From UBA5070 sp035352895 (GTDB taxonomy: Bacteria > Fibrobacterota > Fibrobacteria > UBA5070): a stretch of DNA of 64,000 nt. Made by a program: the position numbers and the translations under genes. The notes under the pieces were generated by a model. It was not told where the DNA came from. It saw only the letters and a program-made list of their open reading frames with translations, and searched no databases. Shown in pieces: positions 25,686 through 32,967 of this stretch (within the stretch, counting starts at the first letter, position 1; every line of letters starts with the position of its first letter). The stretch is from NCBI GenBank assembly GCA_035352895.1, contig DAOPYN010000001.1, positions 124,001 through 188,000 on the forward strand. Reading direction: 5' to 3'.

Positions 25686-25789
25686 GTACGTTCGATCCTC
25701 GTGTGTAGGGAAAGCCGGAAGCTAGAAACCATGGCTCCAGGTAGTCTATTTTTGGGCTTCAGTACCAAACGGACCTCCAAAGGATCCCG
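25686..25789. promoter_or_regulatory. Divergent promoter region of the two T6SS-linked transcription units
   Basis: This 104-base gap must hold promoters for tssK leftward and the barrel/FGE gene rightward. The most AT-rich part, GTAGTCTATTTTTGG (25741-25755), contains a TAGTCT or CTATTT -10 candidate for the rightward unit, with AAAGGA as its Shine-Dalgarno sequence. I see no clear enhancer-binding or operator dyad. Confidence 0.45.
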
Positions 25790-27547
25790 ATGCGCCATTC
25801 GCTTTCGAACATCCGTCATGTTCTCGGAATTTCATTCCTCGCCGTCGCCGTCGCCTGGGCCCAGGATCGCGGAACCCTCCACGTGGTCACCACCCCGGAC
25901 AGCGCCTACGTCATCCTGGACGACCAGAAGGAAGCCGAGCGCCAGCGTACTCCGTACGTCAACGAAAGCATGAAGGCGATCGACCATACCGTGCTCCTGC
26001 GGCCGGCGGACCCCGCCTACATGCCCGTCCGCTACGATGTCAGCATCGGGGCCGGGCAGACCACCCAGCTGCAACACACCTTCGAGTATCGGACCAAGGC
26101 CCAGGGAATGGAGCTGTTGTCCATCGCCCCCTGGAAGGTCCAGTTCGGCGCCGGCATCCAGTACCTGCGCTACCAGGGAATGCAGACCAAGAAGACGGTC
26201 GACCCCACCAAGCCTCCCACCGATGGCGCCGGTGCTGCCGGGGCTGCCGTTTCCGGGGTGCAGGCCTCTTCGTCTTCCTACCCGCCGGATTCCATTCCCA
26301 CCAGCATGGAAATTCCCTTCCACGTGCGCGTCGGGTTTCCCTACGGTTTGGAAACCCATTTCACCTATCCTCTGGCCAGCCGCAGCGCGCCTTGGGGCGA
26401 GTCCGGGAGCTTCGCCTTGGCCGGAGTGGGCATGGGACTCAAGTGGACCATCCCCCAGATCAACTCCGCGTTGGACCTCAATTGGGCCTTCGGCAGCAAG
26501 AAGATTTCCTCCGTCTACCCCATTTCGGATGCGTTCACCATCACCCTCATCACCAGCCAACGCATCAAGAAGCTCGATGTGGCCGGCAACCTGGGGTACA
26601 GCATCCGCGTGAATTCCATGGACACCACCGGCCGCGACACCGCCAATCCCGCCAAGCTCATGAGCCCCGGAGGGCGGCTGTTCCTCTCCGCACGCGCGGG
26701 GATGCTGTTTTTCGACCAGGTCCTGCCTCTCCTGCAAGGAAACGTCGAGTACGACTTCGCGGATCTGCGTGGGTCGTACACCTCCCACCCCGAGAAATAC
26801 CTGGTCACCGCCACTCCTGGAGTGGTGTGGTACGCCACGCCCTCGGCCGCATTCGAATTCGGAATTCCCCTGGGGCTGATCGCCTCCAACCAGGAAACGC
26901 GGTGGGGCCTGCGCGCCTCCATGACCTGGGGCTTTTCCGTGGGTGGCTCCCAAGTGGCCAGCTCCGGAGGGAGCAAGGGCAGCGGCTTGGCGGTCCCCTA
27001 TCCGTTGTCCTCGCAGTCGGCTCCCGTCAACGCACCCGCGCACATCCTGTTCGCCGGTCGGGAAGTGACCAACGCCGAGTACAAGGAATTCTGCGACAAG
27101 ACGGGGCACGAATACCCCCCCGACCCGGATATTCCCTCCATGCCCGGGTACTTCACGGATCCACGCTACGCCAACTTCCCCGTGGTGAGCGTGTCCATCG
27201 CCGACGCGCGGGCCTACGCCAACAGCATGGGCAAGCGATTGCCCAGCGTGAGCGAGTGGCGCAAGGAGGTGGAGAATCTCCGCCTGTCCGGAGCGATGGT
27301 CGCCTGCGGAACCGAGGCGCCCGAGCCGGTGGATGGTCGTCCCCAGGGACCTGGGATGTACAATCTCGTGGGCAACGTGGCCGAATGGGTCGAAAACGAT
27401 CGTGCAGGCGGTTCGGTGGCCTACATGGCCGGCGGATTCTACAGCCTGCCGCGCGAACGTTGCCTGGAAACGGGGCGTTTGGTGGATGTCGCCTCGCAAT
27501 CGGGCGCCAAGTACATTGGCTTCCGTGTCGTGACGGAGGTCAAATGA
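25790..27547 (+). CDS. Exported beta-barrel protein with C-terminal FGE-sulfatase-like domain
   Basis: The 585-residue protein begins with a signal peptide (residues 1-24, cleavage after AWA). Residues ~27-100 form a PEGA-like beta domain (LHVVTTPDSAYVILDDQ, VLLRPADPAYMPVRYDVSIG). Residues ~110-400 alternate polar and hydrophobic strands with Gly and aromatics (FHVRVGFPYGLETHFTYPL, FALAGVGMGLKWTIP), as in an outer-membrane barrel. From ~420 to the end is a formylglycine-generating-enzyme (SUMF1-type) fold: REVTNAEYKEFC, FPVVSVSIADARAYANSMGKRLPSVSEWRKE, MYNLVGNVAEWV, YIGFRVV. The catalytic cysteine pair of true FGEs is not evident, so it is likely a binding domain. FGE-like proteins occur in some T6SS loci, but not in this fusion as far as I know. 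It heads the unit divergent from tssK. Confidence 0.75.
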   Translation: MRHSLSNIRHVLGISFLAVAVAWAQDRGTLHVVTTPDSAYVILDDQKEAERQRTPYVNESMKAIDHTVLLRPADPAYMPVRYDVSIGAGQTTQLQHTFEYRTKAQGMELLSIAPWKVQFGAGIQYLRYQGMQTKKTVDPTKPPTDGAGAAGAAVSGVQASSSSYPPDSIPTSMEIPFHVRVGFPYGLETHFTYPLASRSAPWGESGSFALAGVGMGLKWTIPQINSALDLNWAFGSKKISSVYPISDAFTITLITSQRIKKLDVAGNLGYSIRVNSMDTTGRDTANPAKLMSPGGRLFLSARAGMLFFDQVLPLLQGNVEYDFADLRGSYTSHPEKYLVTATPGVVWYATPSAAFEFGIPLGLIASNQETRWGLRASMTWGFSVGGSQVASSGGSKGSGLAVPYPLSSQSAPVNAPAHILFAGREVTNAEYKEFCDKTGHEYPPDPDIPSMPGYFTDPRYANFPVVSVSIADARAYANSMGKRLPSVSEWRKEVENLRLSGAMVACGTEAPEPVDGRPQGPGMYNLVGNVAEWVENDRAGGSVAYMAGGFYSLPRERCLETGRLVDVASQSGAKYIGFRVVTEVK

Positions 27548-28527
27548 TGCGTCGGGTCGTGCTTGGTGCGTTGGTGCTGGTGGGAATGGCTTCGGCCCGC
27601 TCCTGGGAAAAATGCAGAACTCTGGTGGTGGGCTTCCGGACCGACAACCCTCCCTTCGGCTACAACAGGCTGGATACCCAGAGGCCCGGCATCGAATACG
27701 AGCTGATTTCCTCCATCGCCAAATTCCACAACCGCACGTTCACCGTCCGCGAGGTGACTTCCCAGCGCGAAGGCGAGGATCTGCTGGAGCGCGACCAGAT
27801 CGACCTCCTGATCGGATCGGTGAAGTCGACGCCGGAGCTTCGCCAACGCTTCAACGCGTCCACGCCCTACTTCCGCACCGGCCTGGGCATCATCGTCCTG
27901 CGATCCAACCAGAACGTGTTCACTCTGGGCGACCTCAACGGCAAGGCCGTGGCCGCCACCCCCGAAAGCAACGCCGACAAGCTCATCGAGAACTTCATCC
28001 CCCAGGCCAAGCTGGAGATCGTGCGGACCAGTGCCGACGGACTGGGCATGCTCCAGCGCAACGAAGTGGAAGGAATGGTCCACGACCGCTCCACCCTGCA
28101 ATCGGAAGTGGCCCGCAATCCGTCCCTGCGCCTTCTGGACGTGAGCTTGTCGGAAGACAACTACGTGATCGCGATCAACCGCACCCGGTCTCCCCAGGTG
28201 CTGGAGAACATCAACGCGGCGTTGTCCAAGCTGACCGAGGCCAGGGGAACGGATGTGCCGGCCATCTCCGCGATCTTCACCAAGTACCGGCTGGGATATG
28301 CCGTGCGCACGGGGAACACCACCACCGTCCGTCCGGGAGGCTCCGGGCCCACCCCTCCCAATCCTCCACCTGGAGGGAATACCGCAGGTGGATCCACGGT
28401 TAGCTCCACCGGCAGCGGCTCCACCGGCTCCAACAATGGCTTGGAAGACCGAGTCCGCCGCCTGGAAACGCAGGTGCAGGACCTCCAGCGCGCCCTCATC
28501 GATCTGAGGGCACGGATCAAGCGCTAG
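27544..28527 (+). CDS. Periplasmic solute-binding-protein-like (family 3) protein with coiled-coil tail
   Basis: The 327-residue product has a signal peptide (cleavage about residue 19) and an extracellular solute-binding family 3 domain: LVVGFRTDNPPFGYN, GIEYELISSIAKFHNRTFTV, RDQIDLLIGSVKSTPELRQRFNASTPYF, and the second lobe LGDLNGKAVAATPES. Such domains bind amino acids for ABC importers or act as sensors. Here no ABC permease or ATPase gene is near. After the domain comes a Pro/Gly/Ser/Thr linker (residues ~260-300) and a final 25-residue heptad helix (RVRRLETQVQDLQRALI), which suggests that it oligomerises or docks on another envelope protein. ATG 27544 overlaps the previous stop codon by four bases, so it is coupled to the barrel/FGE gene. 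Confidence 0.78.
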   Translation: MMRRVVLGALVLVGMASARSWEKCRTLVVGFRTDNPPFGYNRLDTQRPGIEYELISSIAKFHNRTFTVREVTSQREGEDLLERDQIDLLIGSVKSTPELRQRFNASTPYFRTGLGIIVLRSNQNVFTLGDLNGKAVAATPESNADKLIENFIPQAKLEIVRTSADGLGMLQRNEVEGMVHDRSTLQSEVARNPSLRLLDVSLSEDNYVIAINRTRSPQVLENINAALSKLTEARGTDVPAISAIFTKYRLGYAVRTGNTTTVRPGGSGPTPPNPPPGGNTAGGSTVSSTGSGSTGSNNGLEDRVRRLETQVQDLQRALIDLRARIKR

Positions 28528-29108
28528 CGGCGCAGGGAATCCACCAGTTTCAGGCCGGTGAATCGACGGGCCAGCTGGTAGCGCTGCGACCAGTAGTTTT
28601 CGTCCAGGCTGCAATAGCGGACGCCGCCGGAGGTGGTGGCGTTGATGAACTTGCCGTTGCCCATGAAGATGCCCACGTGGGTGATGGAGTCCGCGTTGTA
28701 GCCGGGGCCGGCGTTGAAGAAGACGAAGTCGCCGGGCTGGAGCCCGAAGCGGAAGACCGGCACCCCCAGGTTGCTCTGCAATGCGGCGGTGCGGGGAAGC
28801 TCGAGCCCGTAGGTGCGCCGCATGACCTGTTGGCAGAACGCGGAGCAATCGATGCCGTCCGGACCGTTGCCGCCGTACAGGTAGGGCCAACCAAGGAACG
28901 TCTCCGCCACGCTCTTGAGGGGAGCCACGTCGAATCCGCCGGTGAGGATCATCCGAGAACCCAGGTTCCGCCCCTGCTCGCGGGTGTAGCCCTGCCGGTT
29001 TTCTCCCAACTGGACGAATTTGGGGCCGCAACCGGAGAGGATCCCCAGGATCCCCAGGATGCCGCCGGTGCGTAGGAGTGGCTTGGAGCCTGCAAGGAAG
29101 GTGACCAC
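28524..29108 (-). CDS. NlpC/P60 lipoprotein, predicted peptidoglycan endopeptidase
   Basis: This 194-residue lipoprotein has a signal sequence rich in Gly/Ile/Leu ending in the lipobox ILSGC, then an NlpC/P60 cysteine-peptidase domain: FLGWPYLYGGNGPDGIDCSAF with the catalytic Cys, THVGIFMGNGKF with the catalytic His, and Asn in FINATT as the probable third residue. The family cleaves peptide stems in the cell wall. I start at GTG 29108 because TACGTT lies exactly 7 bases upstream and the signal peptide is then of normal length; GTG 29150, with AGGAG 11 bases upstream, is the alternative. It lies inside the T6SS accessory block but on the opposite strand, tail-overlapping the solute-binding gene by four bases. 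It could open the wall for T6SS assembly. Confidence 0.82.
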   Translation of the reverse strand: MVTFLAGSKPLLRTGGILGILGILSGCGPKFVQLGENRQGYTREQGRNLGSRMILTGGFDVAPLKSVAETFLGWPYLYGGNGPDGIDCSAFCQQVMRRTYGLELPRTAALQSNLGVPVFRFGLQPGDFVFFNAGPGYNADSITHVGIFMGNGKFINATTSGGVRYCSLDENYWSQRYQLARRFTGLKLVDSLRR

Positions 29109-29141
29109 GAGACAAAACGTAGCTAGGTTGTCAAGAGTAAA

Positions 29142-29603
29142 ATGCTCCACCGCCCAATGGCTCTCCTAACCTTGATCATCGCGATGGCGATGTCGCCGGC
29201 CTCCACCTTTGCGGCCGCCTATTACGGCCGCGATGCGCTCGCTGGTCTGCGGCAGTATGGAGTCGCCGTGCGCGTGGTCTGCACGGGTGCGCTGGAGCAG
29301 CACCAGGAAGCGTTCTCCGAGCATATCCAGAGGCGTCTGGAGGCACGCAAGGTGCAGGTGGTCCCGGATGGCTCCGTGGCCCTGAAGCTGTTCGTCACCA
29401 ACGTCCAGAGTTCCGACGGGCTTTTCGTGGTCCACATGCGCATGGAACTCTGCCAGACCGCCTATCTGGGATCCAACAACAAGCTCGTGGACGCCGCCAC
29501 CTGGGACGCGTGGAAGATGGGCGAATACCGGGAAGACGAACTCCTGAGCGAGGTGGACGACCTCGCCCGGCAATTTCTGAACGATTACATCGCCGCCAAC
29601 TGA
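29142..29603 (+). CDS. Small exported protein of unknown function
   Basis: I do not recognise this 153-residue protein. It has a signal peptide (hydrophobic ALLTLIIAMAM, cleavage near ASTFAAA) and then a mixed alpha/beta domain with two cysteines that could pair (VVCTGAL and MELCQTAY). The strand-rich centre (VALKLFVTNVQ, FVVHMRMEL) and final helix (LLSEVDDLARQFLNDYI) recall small periplasmic domains. There is no lipobox. ATG 29142 and ATG 29157 are both possible; neither has a good Shine-Dalgarno sequence. With the next gene, this is one of two small envelope proteins placed before clpV, where T6SS accessory or anchor genes often lie. Confidence 0.65.
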   Translation: MLHRPMALLTLIIAMAMSPASTFAAAYYGRDALAGLRQYGVAVRVVCTGALEQHQEAFSEHIQRRLEARKVQVVPDGSVALKLFVTNVQSSDGLFVVHMRMELCQTAYLGSNNKLVDAATWDAWKMGEYREDELLSEVDDLARQFLNDYIAAN

Positions 29604-29616
29604 AAGGGTGACCCCA

Positions 29617-30228
29617 GTGAAATTCGCAGCCGTTCTGCTCGCCGCCGCCGTCGCAATCCAGGCAGGGGAACCGGGACTCGTCGTCATGGACTTCCAGGGA
29701 CGAGGGATCCTCGACAAGGCGGTACTGCGTCAGCTGTGGGACCGCACCTGGGAAATCGCCTCCCAATATCCCAGCGTGAAGGTGGTCTCCATGCAGGAGA
29801 CGCGCCAGAGGTTGTTCGACCAGAACGTCCTGGTGCCCTTGTCCTGCACGGACATCTGTTTCCAGCGCATCTCCACGAAGATGCAGGCATCCGAGCTGCT
29901 GATCCCCTCGGTCGAGAAGACCGGCGACCAGCTCAAGTTCTCATTCATGCTGGTCAAGGGCGAGTCGGGCAAGCGCGTCAAGGAAGCCACCATCTACTCC
30001 GATGGCCGCGTCGATCGTGCCATCGCCGCCGGAGTGATCGGGGTGATGGGCGAGGCGGGATCCAGTTCTTCCGTTTCCCTGGGCTCCGGATTCTGGAAGG
30101 CCCTGGCCGCCGTGGGCTTGGCCGCCGGTGGCGGTGCGGTCCTTGGAGTCACCCAGGACCGGTCCGTTGTGGTCCGGGTGCGCCCGAAAATCCAGCCTCC
30201 GGATCCCACGGTTCCAGTGGAGAACTGA
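29617..30228 (+). CDS. Exported protein with C-terminal hydrophobic segment
   Basis: This 203-residue protein of unknown function has a short signal peptide (KFAAVLLAAAVAIQAG). The mature part begins with a strand/helix unit (GLVVMDFQGRGILDKAVLRQL) like the periplasmic domains that resemble TolB-N or CsgG (DF-G-G----V), and has two close cysteines (LSCTDICFQ). A Gly/Ala-rich hydrophobic stretch near the C-terminus (FWKALAAVGLAAGGGAVLG) could be a membrane segment, followed by a basic Pro-rich tail. GTG 29617 has AAGGG 8 bases upstream and is preferred to GTG 29608. It lies between a small exported protein and clpV. Confidence 0.7.
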   Translation: MKFAAVLLAAAVAIQAGEPGLVVMDFQGRGILDKAVLRQLWDRTWEIASQYPSVKVVSMQETRQRLFDQNVLVPLSCTDICFQRISTKMQASELLIPSVEKTGDQLKFSFMLVKGESGKRVKEATIYSDGRVDRAIAAGVIGVMGEAGSSSSVSLGSGFWKALAAVGLAAGGGAVLGVTQDRSVVVRVRPKIQPPDPTVPVEN

Positions 30229-30294
30229 GCCAGCCAGCCACGACTCCCGCAGAATCGTTCCTCTCCAATTCCAACGATTTCCCACAGGACAACC

Positions 30295-32952
30295 ATGATC
30301 TCCAAAGACCTCCGCAAGCTCCTGTCCCGCCTGAATCCCGCCTGCACCCGCTTCCTGGAAGGAGCCGTGGGCGCCTGCGTGGCGCGCACCCACTACGAGG
30401 CGACCCCGGTGCACCTGTTGTCGCAGATCGTGGAGGACGAACAGGGCGACATGGCCTCCATCCTGGAAATCTGCCAGTTGGAGCGCGGGATGTTGCGGGG
30501 GCTCCTGCAGGAGGAACTTCGCTCCCACAAGACCGGCAACACCGCGCGTCCCGTGTTCTCGCCGGCGCTGATCGAGCTTCTGGAACGTGCCTGGGCGGAG
30601 GCATCGTTGAACCTGGGCCAGGACGCCATCCGTTCGGCGGCGATCGTGATCGCCATGTCCGAGACCCTCCACCAGCTGAGCCCGGACCTCCAGGACCTGT
30701 TCCGCAGTTCCATCCGTCCCGAGAAGATCCGCGACAACTTCGAGAAGGTGGTCGTGCAGAAGAGCGCCGAATCCAAGTCGATGCCCGCTTCCAAGGCGGG
30801 CGCGGCGGGCAAGGAGGAAGGCGGCGCGCTGGACCGGTTCACGATCGACTTCACCGAGATGGCCCGCAAGGGGAAGATCGACCCCATCTTCGGGCGAGAT
30901 GACGAAATCCGTCAAGCCATCGACATCCTCTCGCGGCGGCGCAAGAACAACCCCATGTTCATCGGCGAGGCCGGCGTGGGCAAGACCGCGGTGGTGGAGG
31001 GGTTGGCCCTCAAGATCGCCCAGGGCGACGTCCCCGACGTGATCAAGGGCGTGCGGCTCCTGTCCTTGGACCTGGGCCTGCTTTCCGCGGGCGCGGGCGT
31101 GCGAGGCGAGTTCGAGAACCGCCTCAAGAGCGTCATCAAGGAAGTGAAGGAATCGCCCACTCCGGTGATCCTCTTCATCGACGAGGCCCACACAATGATC
31201 GGTGCCGGCGGCGAAGCGGGCAAGTCCGACGCGGCCAATCTCCTGAAGCCCGAACTGGCCCGCGGCGAGATGAAGTGCATCGGGGCGACCACCTTCACGG
31301 AGTTCCGCAAGTACCTGGAGAAGGATCCCGCCATCGCGCGGCGCTTCCAGCAGGTGGTGATTCCCGAACCCGATCCCACCGTGGCCGCCACCATGCTGCG
31401 CGGCCTGAGGGAGAAGTACGAAGCCTTCCACAAGGTGCGGATCTCCCACGAGGCCGTGGAAGCCGCCTGCGATCTGTCCAACCGGTTCATCGCCGGTCGC
31501 CAGCTGCCGGACAAGGCCGTGGACCTGTTGGACACCGCGGCCGCCCGGGTGCGCATGGGACTCACCACCCGCCCAGTGGAACTGGTGCGGATGGACCAGG
31601 AAATCCTGGACATCCAATCCGAGCTGACCTCCATGGACCACGACGAAAGCCTCCGGCCGGGCGTGGTGGACTTGGTCCGCAAGACCTTCCTCCACGAGCG
31701 CCTCCAGGCCGTCACGGAAAAGGTGGCCGAGGTGGAATCCAAGTGGAAGGTGGAACTGGCCAAGGTCCGCGAGATCCTGGATGCTCCCGTCGACCTCCCC
31801 ACCGATGCGCGTCAGAAATTGTGGGACGACCTGGCCGCACTCCAGGGCGAGAAGCCCCTGGTGCACGTGTACGTCACCAGCATGGTGCTCTCGCAGGTGA
31901 TCGAGGAATGGACGGGCATCCCCGCCGGCAACATGATGCGCGACGAAGCCAAGCTCCTCCTGGAGATGGACTCCATCATCAATTCCCGCGTGATCGGCCA
32001 GCCCTGGGGCGTGCGGGAACTGACGCAGACCATCCGCTCGGCGCGCATGGGCCTCACCCGCCCGGAAACTCCCAAGGGGGTGTTCCTGATCACCGGCCCC
32101 AGCGGCGTGGGCAAGACCGAGGTCGCCAAGGCCGTGGCCGATCTCCTCTACGGCGGCGAACGTTCCGTGGTGACGCTCTCCATGTCCGAATACCAGGATG
32201 CCATCTCCGTGACCGCATTGAAGGGCGCGAGCGCGGGCTACGTGGGATACGGCGACGGCGGCGTGCTCACCGAGGGCGTGCGCAAGAACCCCTACACCGT
32301 GGTGATCCTCGACGAGATGGAGAAGGCCCACAAGGACGTCCTGAACCTGTTCTACCAGGTCTTCGACCAGGGCGTGATCCGCGACGGGGAAGGTCGCGAC
32401 ATCAGCTTTCGCAACACGGTCATCATCATGACCTCCAACCTGGGCACCGACACCATCGTGCGGATGGCCACCGATGCGGAAAACCAGTACGCCTACGAGG
32501 AATACACCGAGGCGATCACCCCGGAGCTCACCGAGCACTTCATGCCGGCACTCCTGGCCCGCTGCAAGGTGATCCCCTTCCTTCCGCTGGGCGCGGATTC
32601 GCTGCGGGTCATCGTGGCCCAGAAGCTCGACAAGGTGGCCCATCGACTGGCCGACCAGCACGGAGTCCAGATGGCCTGCTCCGGAGAGCTCCTGGACCAC
32701 ATCGTGGAGCAGTGCAACCTGGTCCAGTCCGGTGCACGCCTCCTGGATTCGCTCCTGGATCGCGACATCCTCCCCGGCATCTCCGCCTTGCTGCTGGATC
32801 GAGTGGCGGAGGGAACGCCAGGAAACCGCATCACCATCGGGCTGGGAGACGACGGCAAGCCGTTCTTCCGCCTGGACGACGCCGACGCCCCCGAACCCCA
32901 GGAGGATTCCGTCCCCGCGGACGCCTCCGATGCCGCTACCCCGAATCCCTAA
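30295..32952 (+). CDS. clpV: Type VI secretion AAA+ ATPase ClpV (TssH)
   Basis: The 885-residue ATPase is of the ClpV/TssH type, which disassembles contracted TssBC sheaths so the subunits can be reused. The N-terminal ClpN domain covers about 1-150. The first AAA+ domain has GEAGVGKT at 224-231 and LFIDEAHTMIGAGG; the second has GPSGVGKT near 601-608 and VVILDEMEKAHKD. The middle helical insert is short, which is the usual distinction from ClpB. The ClpV-type wording LSRRRKNNPMFIGEAGVGKTA is clear. The ~40-residue acidic tail is not conserved. It is followed after 15 bases by vgrG and completes the T6SS gene set on the strand opposite to the core operon. Confidence 0.93.
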   Translation: MISKDLRKLLSRLNPACTRFLEGAVGACVARTHYEATPVHLLSQIVEDEQGDMASILEICQLERGMLRGLLQEELRSHKTGNTARPVFSPALIELLERAWAEASLNLGQDAIRSAAIVIAMSETLHQLSPDLQDLFRSSIRPEKIRDNFEKVVVQKSAESKSMPASKAGAAGKEEGGALDRFTIDFTEMARKGKIDPIFGRDDEIRQAIDILSRRRKNNPMFIGEAGVGKTAVVEGLALKIAQGDVPDVIKGVRLLSLDLGLLSAGAGVRGEFENRLKSVIKEVKESPTPVILFIDEAHTMIGAGGEAGKSDAANLLKPELARGEMKCIGATTFTEFRKYLEKDPAIARRFQQVVIPEPDPTVAATMLRGLREKYEAFHKVRISHEAVEAACDLSNRFIAGRQLPDKAVDLLDTAAARVRMGLTTRPVELVRMDQEILDIQSELTSMDHDESLRPGVVDLVRKTFLHERLQAVTEKVAEVESKWKVELAKVREILDAPVDLPTDARQKLWDDLAALQGEKPLVHVYVTSMVLSQVIEEWTGIPAGNMMRDEAKLLLEMDSIINSRVIGQPWGVRELTQTIRSARMGLTRPETPKGVFLITGPSGVGKTEVAKAVADLLYGGERSVVTLSMSEYQDAISVTALKGASAGYVGYGDGGVLTEGVRKNPYTVVILDEMEKAHKDVLNLFYQVFDQGVIRDGEGRDISFRNTVIIMTSNLGTDTIVRMATDAENQYAYEEYTEAITPELTEHFMPALLARCKVIPFLPLGADSLRVIVAQKLDKVAHRLADQHGVQMACSGELLDHIVEQCNLVQSGARLLDSLLDRDILPGISALLLDRVAEGTPGNRITIGLGDDGKPFFRLDDADAPEPQEDSVPADASDAATPNP

Positions 32953-32967
32953 CCGGAGGATCCCCGC

